Below, in pieces: positions 8,102-17,620 of a stretch of 64,000 nucleotides of DNA. The number at the start of each line of letters is the position of its first letter. Positions within the stretch are counted from its first letter, which is position 1. Position numbers and translations under genes: made by a program. Source of the DNA: Mycolicibacterium hippocampi (GTDB lineage: Bacteria; Actinomycetota; Actinomycetes; Mycobacteriales; Mycobacteriaceae); the NCBI RefSeq assembly GCF_010723735.1, contig NZ_BLLB01000002.1, forward strand, positions 1,612,001 through 1,676,000. The letters run 5' to 3'. The notes under the pieces are model-generated. The model saw nothing but the letters and a program-made list of their open reading frames with translations, was not told the DNA's origin and did not search any database.

Positions 8102-8452
8102 TCAACCCTCGAACTCGATGACGGGGCGCACCTCGACGGCGCCGCCCCACGCTGCGGGGATCTCCGCGGCGGTCCGCAAGGCCTCGTCCAGGTCGGCGGC
8201 CTCGATCAAGAAGAAGCCGGTGAGTGCTTCCTTGGTTTCGGCGTAGGGGCCGTCGCTGAGGACGACGTCGCCGCCGCGGGCCCCGGTGACCCGGACAGTG
8301 GTGGCCGTGGCGGTCGGATACAGCGCGGCGCCGCCACGGATCTTGTCGGCGTGTGCCGCGCCGAACTTGCCGTATTCGGCCATCTCGGCCGCCTGCTCGG
8401 GTGCGGTCCAGTCGACGTCTGCGGTGTAGGTGATTGCGGCGTACTGCGGCAT
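8102..8452 (-). CDS. YCII-related / DGPF-domain protein, partner of ECF42 sigma factor
   Basis: This is a 116-residue protein from ATG 8452, chosen for the AAGGAG upstream; the longer open frame has no good ribosome site. It carries the signature LSDGPYAETKEALTGFFLIEA split across strands, a DGPY variant of the DGPF motif, and a C-terminal VEVRPVIEF. Proteins of this type are encoded beside, and are often targets of, ECF42 sigma factors. Their biochemical role is not settled. Confidence 0.9.
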   Translation of the reverse strand: MPQYAAITYTADVDWTAPEQAAEMAEYGKFGAAHADKIRGGAALYPTATATTVRVTGARGGDVVLSDGPYAETKEALTGFFLIEAADLDEALRTAAEIPAAWGGAVEVRPVIEFEG

Positions 8453-8672
8453 GGTGTGCTCCTTGTTGTTGAGTGTGACGTCGTTGATGCGACCCCGAAG
8501 TGGAATCACATCAAGAAGACGAATGGAACGCACCGAAAAGGACATCAGCGCGGGGCGATACCCCCACCGCTCGCAGGGCAGTCCCGTCGGCCGGCGTTGG
8601 TAGCGTGGGGGAACAGGCGTCCGGCCCGAACCGGGCGCGACCGGTGGAGACGACCAGAAGCCGTGGGCTGCA

Positions 8673-9917
8673 ATGAGTGTTGACGATGTCGACGTACTGG
8701 TGATCGGCGCGGGGCTGGCCGGGTTGCGCTGTGCCGGGGTGCTTGCCGCCGCGGGGCGTGAGGTGCGGGTGTGGGAAGCCTCCGACGTCGTCGGCGGCCG
8801 GGTCCGCACCGACGTCATCGACGGCTTCCGCTGCGATCGCGGCTTCCAGGTGCTCAACCCCGCCTACCCTGAACTGGGCCGGGCCGTCGACGTCGACACG
8901 CTGCGGTTACAAGCCTTCGGGCCGGGGGTGGCGGTGCGCCGCGAACACGGCTCGACGGTGTGGGTCCACCCGCTGCGGGCCCCGGCCAGGGTGCCGGCGA
9001 TGCTGAGCCGAGGTGGGCTGGGGCTGCGCAACCTGGTGGCCGCGGCGCGGTGGGCGGCGCCCGCCCTGCGGCCGCGCGCGCTGACGTTGACCGTTGACGA
9101 CTGCTCGCTGCGCAGCGCCCTGGATGCGGCGGGCGTTCGCGGTGAACTGCGGCGGGTGATCGACCGATTCTTGGCGGGGGTGCTCCTCGAGGGCTCGGGT
9201 GAGACCTCCAACGCGTTTGTGCTGTTGCTGCTGCGGATGTTCGTGCTCGGGGTTCCGGCGCTGCCTGCCGAGGGTATGCAGGCGCTGCCGCGACTGCTCG
9301 CTGCTCCGATCGACGACCGAATCTCTGTGCAGCACAACGTCGTCGACATGGGTCGCGAGGGCAGCCGGTGGCGGGTGACCGGCGGTGCGGGCACCGTGCG
9401 GGCGAACCAGGTGGTGATCGCCACCGATCCGGGGACCGCTGCCGACCTGGCCGGGCTGCCCGCGCCTGCAATGCACGGCGTGGTGACCGACTGGTGGGCC
9501 ACCGACGACGCGCCCGCCGATCCGCCGATGCTGTGGGTCGACGGTCGCGAGACGGCCGGGCCGGTGGTCAACACCGCAGTCATCAGTGCGGCCGCCCCGA
9601 GCTACGCGCCGCCGGGTCGGCACCTGGTCGCGGCGTCGGCGCTGCTGGGGACGGACGGATCCGCACCCGACGAGTCGGTGATCCGCCGCCACGCCGCCGG
9701 CATCCTCGGCACCGATGGCGCGCGCTGGAGCTTGCTGGTCCGCCACGTCGTCCCGAACGCGTTGCCTGCCCAGCAGCCGCCGCTGGCGGTGCGCCGTCCG
9801 GTACGCCTCGGCGACGGCCGATGGGTGTGCGGGGACCACCGCGACACCGCTTCCATCCAGGGCGCGCTGGTCAGCGGTAGGCGCACCGCCGAGGCGCTGC
9901 TGAAGAGTCCGGGGTGA
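8673..9917 (+). CDS. FAD-dependent amine-oxidase / desaturase-like oxidoreductase
   Basis: The 414-residue protein begins with the dinucleotide-binding motif VLVIGAGLAGLRCAGVLAAAG, and VWEASDVVGGRVRTD follows, as in the monoamine-oxidase / phytoene-desaturase superfamily. The C terminus has the closing FAD contact WVCGDHRDTASIQGALVSGR. The substrate is unknown. Its stop overlaps the menC start by 4 bases (GTGA), so it is translationally coupled to menaquinone biosynthesis and could act on a quinone or isoprenoid. That functional link is inference. Confidence 0.85.
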   Translation: MSVDDVDVLVIGAGLAGLRCAGVLAAAGREVRVWEASDVVGGRVRTDVIDGFRCDRGFQVLNPAYPELGRAVDVDTLRLQAFGPGVAVRREHGSTVWVHPLRAPARVPAMLSRGGLGLRNLVAAARWAAPALRPRALTLTVDDCSLRSALDAAGVRGELRRVIDRFLAGVLLEGSGETSNAFVLLLLRMFVLGVPALPAEGMQALPRLLAAPIDDRISVQHNVVDMGREGSRWRVTGGAGTVRANQVVIATDPGTAADLAGLPAPAMHGVVTDWWATDDAPADPPMLWVDGRETAGPVVNTAVISAAAPSYAPPGRHLVAASALLGTDGSAPDESVIRRHAAGILGTDGARWSLLVRHVVPNALPAQQPPLAVRRPVRLGDGRWVCGDHRDTASIQGALVSGRRTAEALLKSPG

Positions 9918-10885
9918 CCGCCGACGTGGCGGTGGAGTTGTCCGACCTGCTCGAGCGGCTGCACGTTGTCGCGCTGCCGATGCGGGTGCGGTTTCGCGGC
10001 ATCACCACTCGGGAGGTGGCGTTGATCGACGGCCCTGCCGGGTGGGGTGAGTTCGGCGCCTTCGTCGAGTACGAGCCGCCAGAGGCCGCGCACTGGCTCG
10101 CCGCGGGCCTCGAGGCGGCCTACGGCGCCCGGCCCGACGTGCGTCGGGACCGCATCCCGATCAACGCCACGGTGCCCGCCGTCGCCGCCGCCGAGGTCGC
10201 CGGAGTGCTGGAACGTTTTCCCGGTGCGCGGACGGCGAAGGTGAAGGTCGCCGAACCCGGGCAGTCGCTGGCCGACGACGTGGCGCGGGTCAACGCAGTG
10301 CGTGCTCTGGTGCCGACGGTGCGGGTCGACGCCAACGGCGGCTGGGATGTGGACGACGCGGTCGCCGCGGCACACGCGCTCACCGTCGACGGCCCGCTGG
10401 AGTATCTCGAACAGCCCTGCCGGACCGTCCCCGAACTCGCCGAGGTCCGGCGCCGCATCGAGGTGCCCGTCGCCGCCGACGAGAGCATCCGCAAGGCGGA
10501 CGATCCGCTGCACGTGGTCCGCTGCGGCGCCGCCGACATCGCGGTGCTCAAGGTGGCGCCGCTGGGCGGAGTGCGCGCCATGCTGGCCATTGCCGGCCAG
10601 ATCGACATCCCGATCGTCGTCTCCAGCGCCCTGGACTCCGCGGTGGGCATCGGCGCCGGGCTCGTCGCCGCCGGCTGCCTGCCCGACCTGCCCTATGCGT
10701 GCGGCCTGGGCACCGGGGGGTTGTTCGTCGAGGACGTCGCCGAGCCGGTGGCGCCCGTCGACGGTCACCTGCCCGTCACGACGGTGACGCCCGACCCGGC
10801 GCGCCTGGAAGCACTCGCGGCGCCACCCGAGCGCAGGCAGTGGTGGATCGAGCGGATCCGGGCGTGCCGCCCGCTGTTGTCCTGA
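9914..10885 (+). CDS. menC: o-Succinylbenzoate synthase MenC
   Basis: MenC dehydrates SHCHC to o-succinylbenzoate in menaquinone head-group synthesis. The 323-residue protein belongs to the enolase superfamily. The catalytic KxK lysines are in ARTAKVKVAEPG, the metal ligands are the D of VRVDANGGW, the E of YLEQPC and the D of VAADESI, and the second catalytic lysine is in AVLKVAPLGG. All are intact. The GTG start overlaps the previous stop. Its position matches Rv0553 upstream of bpoC and menD, with two DJ-1-type genes inserted here. Confidence 0.93.
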   Translation: MTADVAVELSDLLERLHVVALPMRVRFRGITTREVALIDGPAGWGEFGAFVEYEPPEAAHWLAAGLEAAYGARPDVRRDRIPINATVPAVAAAEVAGVLERFPGARTAKVKVAEPGQSLADDVARVNAVRALVPTVRVDANGGWDVDDAVAAAHALTVDGPLEYLEQPCRTVPELAEVRRRIEVPVAADESIRKADDPLHVVRCGAADIAVLKVAPLGGVRAMLAIAGQIDIPIVVSSALDSAVGIGAGLVAAGCLPDLPYACGLGTGGLFVEDVAEPVAPVDGHLPVTTVTPDPARLEALAAPPERRQWWIERIRACRPLLS

Positions 10886-10938
10886 TCTGTGGGATGCATG
10901 GCCTGGACGCCATCGGCTGACTGGCCAACACTGGGACC

Positions 10939-11901
10939 ATGCCGCGCACGGTGCTCATCCTCGGGTTCGAAGGTGTGCAGGCGCTCGACATGGTGGGCCC
11001 GTTCGAGGTGTTCACCGGCGCGTCGCTGTACGTGAGCGCCCAGGGGGCCGAGGGATACACCGTGCGCATCGTGTCCTCCGGAGGAGCACCGGTCAGCACG
11101 GGCACCGGGCTGACGCTGGTCGCCGAGCCGCTGCCGGACCCCCGCGAGGCCGTGGACACAGTGGTGCTTCCGGGTGGCTGGGGCACCGAGACCGCCCGCC
11201 ACGACGGCGAACTGCTCGACTGGATATCGACGGTGGCCGGGCACGCCCGGCGCGTGGTCAGCGTCTGCACCGGGGCGGTGCTGGCCGCTGCGGCCGGGCT
11301 GCTCGACGGCTGCGTGGCCACCACACACTGGGCGTTCGCCCCGCAGATGGCAGCCGAATTCCCGTTGGTCACCGTGGATCCCGATCCGATCTTCGTCCGC
11401 AGCTCCGAGAAGGTGTGGACCGCGGCGGGGGTCACCGCGGGGATCGACCTGGCGCTGTCGCTGGTCGAGGACGACCACGGCACCGACGCCGCACAGACCG
11501 TCGCCCGCTATCTGGTGATGTACCTGCGTCGCCCGGGTGGGCAGACCCAGTTCGCCGCGCCGGTGTGGATGCCACGCGCCCGCCGCACGCCGATCCGCGA
11601 CGTGCAGGAATCGATCGAAGCCGAACCCGCAGGAGTGCACAGCATTTCCGAGATGGCCCGCCGTGCGGCGATGAGTCCCCGGCACTTCACCCGGGTGTTC
11701 ACCGAGGAGGTCGGTGAGGCGCCCGGGGCCTACGTGGAACGGATCCGCACCGAAGCCGCCCGCCGCCAGCTCGAGGAAAGTGAGGACACCGTGACGGTCA
11801 TCGCCGCGCGGTGCGGTTTCGGTTCTGCGGAGACGTTGCGCCGCAACTTCGTCCGTCGTCTCGGTATCTCGCCGGATCAGTACCGCAAGACATTCGCCTG
11901 A
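10939..11901 (+). CDS. GlxA-type regulator (DJ-1/PfpI domain fused to AraC DNA-binding domain)
   Basis: The 320-residue protein has an N-terminal DJ-1/PfpI-like domain (about residues 1-190), with DMVGPFEVFTGASLYV, PGGWGTETARHD and the nucleophile elbow VVSVCTGAVLAAAAGLL. The C-terminal AraC double helix-turn-helix spans about 215-320 (HSISEMARRAAMSPRHFTRVF; VTVIAARCGFGSAETLRRNF). Such proteins activate neighbouring catabolic genes. The next gene is a free-standing DJ-1 protein 19 bases downstream and is the likely target and co-transcribed partner. Confidence 0.92.
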   Translation: MPRTVLILGFEGVQALDMVGPFEVFTGASLYVSAQGAEGYTVRIVSSGGAPVSTGTGLTLVAEPLPDPREAVDTVVLPGGWGTETARHDGELLDWISTVAGHARRVVSVCTGAVLAAAAGLLDGCVATTHWAFAPQMAAEFPLVTVDPDPIFVRSSEKVWTAAGVTAGIDLALSLVEDDHGTDAAQTVARYLVMYLRRPGGQTQFAAPVWMPRARRTPIRDVQESIEAEPAGVHSISEMARRAAMSPRHFTRVFTEEVGEAPGAYVERIRTEAARRQLEESEDTVTVIAARCGFGSAETLRRNFVRRLGISPDQYRKTFA

Positions 11902-11920
11902 CACGACAAGGAGATCGACC

Positions 11921-12649
11921 ATGCAGATCGCGATCATGCTGTACCCGGGGTTCACCGCACTGGACTTCATCGGCCCCTACGAGAGTCTGCGTTACCTGCC
12001 CAGCGCCGAGGTCCGGTTCGTGTGGCACCAGCCGGGGCCGGTCGCCGCGGACTCGGCGGTGCTGCTCGTCGGCGCCACCCATTCGTTCGATGAAACCCCC
12101 TCGCCGGACGTGCTGCTGATCCCGGGCGGATTCAGCACCGTCGAGCACGCCCGCGACCCGAAGGTGCTCGACTGGGTGCGCACCGCCCATCAAACCTCGA
12201 CGTGGACGGCGTCGGTGTGCTCGGGCTCGCTGATCCTGGCGGCCGCGGGCCTGCTCGAGGGCAAGCGGGCCACCTCGCACTGGGCGGCGTTGCCGGTGCT
12301 GCGCACGTTCGGCGCGCAACCGGTCAACGACGAACGCATCGTGTCCGCCGACGACAAGACCGTCACCTGTGCCGGGGTGTCGGCCGGGATCGACCTCGGA
12401 CTGTGGCTGGCGGGCCGCATCGCAGGCGAGGGCAAGGCCAAGGCCATCCAGCTGTCCATGGAGTACGACCCGCAACCACCGTTCGACTCCGGCCACATGT
12501 CGAAGGCCTCGGCGAGCACCAAGGCGCTGGCCACCGCGATGATGTCCAAGGAGCTGGCCAAGCCCGCGGCGCTGGCGGCGAGCACCGGCCTGCTGTGGGA
12601 CGCTGCTCTTCAGCGAATTCGGCGTGCCAAGCGACCCGCGCCCCATTGA
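11921..12649 (+). CDS. DJ-1/PfpI family protein, isonitrile-hydratase-like
   Basis: This 242-residue DJ-1 superfamily protein has IMLYPGFTALDFIGPYE at the N terminus, the glycine-rich LLIPGGFSTVEHARD, and the nucleophile cysteine in TASVCSGSLILAAAGLL, followed by TSHWAALPVL. The pattern is closest to isonitrile hydratase-like (InhA/GATase1) members rather than PfpI proteases. A ribosome site AAGGAG precedes ATG 11921. It probably acts on the inducer sensed by the preceding GlxA-type regulator; the substrate is unknown. Confidence 0.87.
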   Translation: MQIAIMLYPGFTALDFIGPYESLRYLPSAEVRFVWHQPGPVAADSAVLLVGATHSFDETPSPDVLLIPGGFSTVEHARDPKVLDWVRTAHQTSTWTASVCSGSLILAAAGLLEGKRATSHWAALPVLRTFGAQPVNDERIVSADDKTVTCAGVSAGIDLGLWLAGRIAGEGKAKAIQLSMEYDPQPPFDSGHMSKASASTKALATAMMSKELAKPAALAASTGLLWDAALQRIRRAKRPAPH

Positions 12650-12729
12650 GGCTGCGTCCACGGTGGAGTTTTCCGGCGATTCACCACCCGTGATGCAGTC
12701 TCAACGACAATCGAAGTACCGTCGTCGGG

Positions 12730-13512
12730 GTGAATTTGGCTTATGACGAACGCGGCTCGGGGGAGCCGGTGCTGTTCATCGCAGGTCGTGGCGGTGCGGG
12801 TCGCACCTGGCACCTGCATCAGGTGCCGGTCTTCACCCGAGCCGGCTACCGCTGTGTGACATTCGACAACCGCGGGGTCGGCGCCACCGAGAACGCCGAA
12901 GGGTTCACCACCGAGACGATGGTCGGCGATGTCGCCGATCTGATCGAGAAGCTAGACCTCGGTCCGGCCCGGATCGTCGCGGTGTCCATGGGCTCCTACA
13001 TCGCCCAGGAGCTGATGGTGGCCCGCCCCGAACTGGTGAGATCGGCGGTGCTGATGGCCACCCGTGGCCGCCACGACCGCTCGCGTGATTTCTTCTGGAA
13101 GGGTGAGCTGGCGCTGGCCGAGTCCGGCATTCAGTTACCCGTCGAATTCGAGGCGAAAGTCCGTCTGCTGGAGAGCTTTTCACCGAAGACGCTGAACGAC
13201 GACAGCGCGGTGCGTGACTGGATCGACATGTTCACGATGTGGCCGCAGAAGCCGACTCCCGGTATGCGGACCCACCTGAGGATCGCCCCGCAGGACAGCC
13301 GGCTGGCCGCTTACCAGAACGTGACCACCCCGGCGCTGGTCATCGGTTTCGCCGATGACGTGGTGTTGCCGCCCCATTTGGGCCGCGAGGTCGCCAACGC
13401 GCTGCCCAACGGGCGTTTCCTCGAGATACCCGGCACCGGGCACCTCGGGTTCATCGAGAAGCCCGAGGTCGTCAACACCGCGGTCCTGAATTTCTTCGCC
13501 GATAGTCTGTAG
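12730..13512 (+). CDS. bpoC: Alpha/beta hydrolase, BpoC-like (Rv0554 position)
   Basis: The 260-residue alpha/beta hydrolase starts at GTG 12730. The nucleophile serine is in the elbow [14 protein letters not shown], the oxyanion region is [12 protein letters not shown], and the catalytic histidine is in IPGTGHLGF. It lies two bases before menD, exactly as Rv0554 does. That position and fold have led to suggestions that it supplies the MenH (SHCHC synthase) step, although the annotated family name is non-haem peroxidase. The sequence cannot decide between these. Confidence 0.85.
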   Translation: MNLAYDERGSGEPVLFIAGRGGAGRTWHLHQVPVFTRAGYRCVTFDNRGVGATENAEGFTTETMVGDVADLIEKLDLGPARIVAVSMGSYIAQELMVARPELVRSAVLMATRGRHDRSRDFFWKGELALAESGIQLPVEFEAKVRLLESFSPKTLNDDSAVRDWIDMFTMWPQKPTPGMRTHLRIAPQDSRLAAYQNVTTPALVIGFADDVVLPPHLGREVANALPNGRFLEIPGTGHLGFIEKPEVVNTAVLNFFADSL

Positions 13513-13514
13513 GG

Positions 13515-15173
13515 ATGAACCCCTCGACGGCGCAGTCCCGGGTTGTCGTCGACGAACTGATCCGCGGCGGTGTCCGCGACGTCGTGCTGTGTCCGGGGTC
13601 GCGCAACGCTCCGCTGGCGTTTGCGCTGCACGACGCCGACCGAGCCGGCCGGCTGCGGTTGCACGTGCGCATCGACGAACGCACCGCGGGCTTCCTGGCG
13701 ATCGGGCTGGCCGCCGCGGAGCGGGCCCCGGTCTGTGTCGCCATGACGTCGGGCACCGCGGTGGCGAACCTGGGCCCGGCGGTGGTGGAGGCCAACTACG
13801 CCCGGGTTCCGCTGATCGTGCTGTCGGCCAACCGGCCCTACGAACTGCTGGGCACCGGCGCCAACCAGACGTTCGAGCAGTTGGGATACTTCGGAACCCA
13901 GATGCGTGCCAACATCAGCCTGGGTCTGGCACCCGACCTGCGCGGGGCGTCGAGTGAGCTCGACACCTTCAACGCCCAGTGGCGGTCGGCGACGTGCCGG
14001 GTTCTGGTGGCGGCCATGGGATCTCGTTCGGCCAACGCCGGGCCGGTGCAGTTCGACATCCCGCTGCGCGAGCCGCTGGTGCCCGCCGCCGACGACGCCG
14101 ACGAGCCGGGCCGGCAGTACGCTCCCGAGGGCCGTCCCGGCGGCAGGCCGTGGACCTACACGCCGCCGGTGACGTTCGACCAGCCGCTGGACATCGACCT
14201 GACCCCCGACACGGTGGTCATCGCCGGACACGGCGCCGGCGTGCATCCGAACCTGGACCATCTGCCGACGGTCGCCGAGCCGACGGCGCCGCCCGCGGGC
14301 AACCCGCTGCATCCGTTAGCGTTGCCGCTGCTGCGCCCCAAACAGGTCATCATGCTGGGCCGTCCGACACTGCACCGCCCGGTCTCGGCGCTGCTCGCCG
14401 ACTCCTCGGTGCCGGTCTTCGCGCTGACCACCGGCCCGCGGTGGCCCGATGTGTCGGGCAACTCGCAGGCGACCGGCACCCGCGCGGTCACCACCGGCAC
14501 GCCGTCGCCGGACTGGCTCCGTCGCTGCAAGGAGGGCAACCACCATGCCGTCACTGCGGTACGCGAGCAACTGTCCGCCCATCCGTTGACCACAGGCCTG
14601 CACGTCGCCGCGGCGGTGGCGGATGCGGTGCGGCCGGGTGACCAGCTGGTGCTGGGCGCGTCGAACCCGGTCCGCGACATCGCCCTGGTGGGGTTCGACG
14701 CCACCGGGGTGAAGGTGCGTTCCAACCGCGGCGTGGCCGGCATCGACGGAACGGTGTCCACTGCGATCGGCGCGGCGCTGGCGTTCGAACGTGCCGGCGG
14801 GAGCCGCACCATCGCGCTTCTCGGCGACCTGACGTTCGTGCACGACAGCTCGGGTCTGTTGATCGGGCCGACGGAGCCGACACCGCAGGGCCTGACCATC
14901 GTGGTCTCCAACGACAACGGTGGCGGCATCTTCGAACTGCTCGAGCAGGGTGATTCGCGATTCGCCGACGTGTCGTCGCGCATCTTCGGCACTCCTCACG
15001 ACGTCGACGTCGGCGCGCTGTGTCGGGCCTACCACGTGGAGAGCCGCCAGATCGAGGTCGGCGAACTCGCCGACGCCCTCGACGAGCCGGGTGACGGGAT
15101 GCGGGTGTTGGAGGTGAAGGCCGACAGGTCGTCGTTGCGGGCGTTGCATGCGTCTATCAAGGCTTCACTGTGA
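13515..15173 (+). CDS. menD: SEPHCHC synthase MenD
   Basis: MenD is the first committed menaquinone enzyme: it uses thiamine diphosphate to add decarboxylated 2-oxoglutarate to isochorismate. The 552-residue protein has the family N terminus [20 protein letters not shown] and CPGSRNAPL, the catalytic glutamate region [15 protein letters not shown], the GTAVANL segment, and the ThDP/metal motif [13 protein letters not shown] with [13 protein letters not shown]. It is complete. Spacing to the upstream hydrolase is 2 bases, and its stop overlaps the next start (GTGA). Confidence 0.96.
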   Translation: MNPSTAQSRVVVDELIRGGVRDVVLCPGSRNAPLAFALHDADRAGRLRLHVRIDERTAGFLAIGLAAAERAPVCVAMTSGTAVANLGPAVVEANYARVPLIVLSANRPYELLGTGANQTFEQLGYFGTQMRANISLGLAPDLRGASSELDTFNAQWRSATCRVLVAAMGSRSANAGPVQFDIPLREPLVPAADDADEPGRQYAPEGRPGGRPWTYTPPVTFDQPLDIDLTPDTVVIAGHGAGVHPNLDHLPTVAEPTAPPAGNPLHPLALPLLRPKQVIMLGRPTLHRPVSALLADSSVPVFALTTGPRWPDVSGNSQATGTRAVTTGTPSPDWLRRCKEGNHHAVTAVREQLSAHPLTTGLHVAAAVADAVRPGDQLVLGASNPVRDIALVGFDATGVKVRSNRGVAGIDGTVSTAIGAALAFERAGGSRTIALLGDLTFVHDSSGLLIGPTEPTPQGLTIVVSNDNGGGIFELLEQGDSRFADVSSRIFGTPHDVDVGALCRAYHVESRQIEVGELADALDEPGDGMRVLEVKADRSSLRALHASIKASL

Positions 15174-15736
15174 GCGAAGCTCTGAGCGAAGCGCTGGCCC
15201 GGTTGAAAGCGTTGTGGCGGCTGATCATTCCGCATCTCTACGGTGAGCCAGGGGAGACACGCGGCGGCCGGATCGTGCGACGTATCCGGATCGGCATCGT
15301 CGTGGCGGCGTGCCTGGTGACGTTGCAGTCGGTGCTGCTGGTGCTCGGCGCGTGGCGCAACGACCGGCAGATCGAGCGTCACCTCGGGGTGGCTGAAGCC
15401 AGTGTGCTCGACGCCGGGCCGCGACGTTCGACCATCGAGTTCGTCACCCCCGACCGGGTGACCTACCGTCCCGAGCTCGGCGTGTTGTACCCGTCGGAGC
15501 TGGAACCCGGGATGCGCATCTACGTCGAGTACGACACCAACAATCCGGATCTGGTGCGGGTGCGCGACCGCGACGCCTCGCTGGCGGTGATCCCCGCAGG
15601 CTCGATCGCGGTCGTCGGTTGGCTGGTGGCGGGTGCGGCGCTCGGTATGACCGCGATGCTGGAACGGCGCCTGGACCGGCGCGAGGTGACCTCCGGTCAG
15701 GACGCGACGAGTTCGTCGAGCCAGTCGTTGTCGTAG
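15170..15736 (+). CDS. DUF3592-type membrane protein (Rv0556-like)
   Basis: This 188-residue protein has two predicted membrane helices (about residues 40-60, [21 protein letters not shown], and about 145-165, [20 protein letters not shown]). A beta-rich extracytoplasmic segment between them contains [22 protein letters not shown] and [15 protein letters not shown], typical of DUF3592. It overlaps menD by 4 bases and is conserved at this position in mycobacteria. No function is known. Its last 40 bases overlap the convergent thioredoxin-like lipoprotein gene. Confidence 0.85.
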   Translation: MSEALSEALARLKALWRLIIPHLYGEPGETRGGRIVRRIRIGIVVAACLVTLQSVLLVLGAWRNDRQIERHLGVAEASVLDAGPRRSTIEFVTPDRVTYRPELGVLYPSELEPGMRIYVEYDTNNPDLVRVRDRDASLAVIPAGSIAVVGWLVAGAALGMTAMLERRLDRREVTSGQDATSSSSQSLS

Positions 15737-16386
15737 ATGTCGAGCTTTTCGCCGCCGTTGAGGTCGTAAACCGTTGGGGTGCCGGTCTGCAGCGGGTCGA
15801 TCTCGAACAGGTAGCCGAAGTTGTTGTCCTCCATCTCGGCGATGTCAACCGCCTCCTCGTCACCCGCGACGGCATCCGCCACGGCGTCGGACAATCCGGA
15901 GGCGGCCGCCATGTCGCGGAGTTCGTCGGCAGTGAACGCCGGCCCGCCGGAATCCTGGTTGGCCCATAGCTCTTCGACGAAGCGCTGGAACTGCGAGCCG
16001 TCGGCGGCGGCTCCGGACACCGGCGGTTGGGCGGCCAGGAACATCGCGTTGGCGACCGTCGAGGAGTATCCGTCGTAGTCGTCGTCCATGAACGTCAGCG
16101 GACGGTAGGTGACCTGGAGCCGGCCGACGTTGATGAGGTAGGCCAGCTGGTCGCCGAAGTCGCGTTGCAGGTCGGCGCAGTGCCGGCACTGCGGTTCGGT
16201 GAAGATCTCGATCTGTGCCGTCGCGTCGTCGAAGCCGGCGACGATCCCGTACCCGTCGGCGGCCAGCGCCAATGGCGCCCTGGCGGGGTCGCGTAGGGCG
16301 GTTCCGGTGATCTGGTTGGTGCAGCCGACGACCGCTAGCAGCAGCCCGAGGATTCCGATGACCAGGGTGGTTCTGGAAATCCGCAT
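15697..16386 (-). CDS. DsbA/thioredoxin-fold lipoprotein
   Basis: The 229-residue protein starts with a lipoprotein signal ending in LLLAVVGC (lipobox cysteine near residue 22), so it should be anchored outside the membrane. The mature part has a thioredoxin-like fold with the CxxC active site in IFTEPQCRHCADLQRDFG, an insert helical domain, and the cis-proline region TGTPTVYDLNG. It probably oxidises or isomerises disulfides in exported proteins. The CRHC centre is unusual compared with the CPHC of DsbA. Confidence 0.88.
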   Translation of the reverse strand: MRISRTTLVIGILGLLLAVVGCTNQITGTALRDPARAPLALAADGYGIVAGFDDATAQIEIFTEPQCRHCADLQRDFGDQLAYLINVGRLQVTYRPLTFMDDDYDGYSSTVANAMFLAAQPPVSGAAADGSQFQRFVEELWANQDSGGPAFTADELRDMAAASGLSDAVADAVAGDEEAVDIAEMEDNNFGYLFEIDPLQTGTPTVYDLNGGEKLDIYDNDWLDELVAS

Positions 16387-16472
16387 GTCGAGAGACTAGT
16401 TGCGCCTGGCAATTCGTGTGGCATATCCCTTCTGGCAACCTCGGCGACAGATGGTGATGTCACTGTCGCGTT

Positions 16473-17600
16473 GTGCGGGTCGCGATCGTCGCAGAATCAT
16501 TCCTCCCGAATGTCAACGGCGTCACCAACTCGGTGCTCCGGGTGATCGAGCATCTTCGCCGTACCGGTCATGAGGTGTTGGTCATCGCCCCGGACACCCC
16601 ACGGGGGCAGGCCCCCGCCGACAGGGTGTACGAGGGGATCCGCGTGCACCGCGTGCCGTCGCGGATGTTTCCCAAGGTGACCTCACTGCCGTTGGGTGTG
16701 CCGCGGCCGCGGTTGGTCGGCGTGCTGCGTGGGTTCGATCCCGACGTGGTCCACCTGGCGTCGCCCGCGCTGCTCGGCTACGGCGGTCTGCACGCCGCGC
16801 GCTACCTGGGAGTGCCGACTGTCGCGGTGTTCCAGACGGACATCGCGGGTTTTGCAAGCAGCTACGGCATCGGGATCGCCTCCCGTGCGGCGTGGGCGTG
16901 GACCCGGCATCTGCACAAGCGGGCCGACCGCACTCTCGCACCGTCCACGTCGGCGATGGAAGACCTTGCTGCGCATCGCATCCCACGCGTGCACAAGTGG
17001 GCGCGCGGGGTGGATGTCACCGGATTCGCGCCGTCGGCGCGTGACGAGCAGCTACGCCGGTCCTGGTCACCGGACGGTAAGCCGATCGTCGGCTTCGTCG
17101 GGCGTCTGGCACCCGAGAAGCACGTGGAACGACTGGCGGCGCTCGCCGACCGTGATGACCTGCAACTCGTCGTCGTCGGCGACGGCGTCGATCGCGCCAA
17201 ACTCCGATCCGTGCTTCCCCGAGCGGTTTTCACCGGTTCGCTGTACGGCGAGGCGCTGGCCGCCGCGTACGCGAGCATGGATGTCTTCGTGCACCCCGGT
17301 GAGCACGAGACGTTCTGCCAAGCGGTTCAGGAGGCGATGGCCTCGGGGCTGCCGGTCATCGCGCCCGACGCCGGCGGACCACGCGACCTCGTCGCGCCCT
17401 ACCGCACCGGCCTGCTGCTGCCTGTCGACGAGTTCGAAGGCCGGTTGGCGGACTCGGTCGACCACCTGGTGGCCGAACGCCGTCGGTACTCATTGGCGGC
17501 TCGGCGCAGTGTGCTCGGCCGGACCTGGCCGGTGATCTGCGACGAACTGCTCGGCCACTACGACGAGGTGCTCGGAGTCGGCGCCGCGAAAGCTGCGTGA
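16473..17600 (+). CDS. mgtA: GT4 glycosyltransferase, mannosyltransferase MgtA
   Basis: The 375-residue GT-B enzyme starts at GTG 16473. The N terminus [20 protein letters not shown] is characteristic of MgtA/PimB-like glycosyltransferases. The acceptor side has [10 protein letters not shown] and the donor side [16 protein letters not shown]. The EX7E motif is within [16 protein letters not shown]. MgtA (Rv0557) transfers mannose from GDP-mannose to a glycolipid acceptor. Gene position between menD and menG agrees with Rv0557, although here a four-gene insertion separates it from menG. Confidence 0.9.
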   Translation: MRVAIVAESFLPNVNGVTNSVLRVIEHLRRTGHEVLVIAPDTPRGQAPADRVYEGIRVHRVPSRMFPKVTSLPLGVPRPRLVGVLRGFDPDVVHLASPALLGYGGLHAARYLGVPTVAVFQTDIAGFASSYGIGIASRAAWAWTRHLHKRADRTLAPSTSAMEDLAAHRIPRVHKWARGVDVTGFAPSARDEQLRRSWSPDGKPIVGFVGRLAPEKHVERLAALADRDDLQLVVVGDGVDRAKLRSVLPRAVFTGSLYGEALAAAYASMDVFVHPGEHETFCQAVQEAMASGLPVIAPDAGGPRDLVAPYRTGLLLPVDEFEGRLADSVDHLVAERRRYSLAARRSVLGRTWPVICDELLGHYDEVLGVGAAKAA

Positions 17601-17620
17601 GCCCCCGAGGCCCCGCAGCC

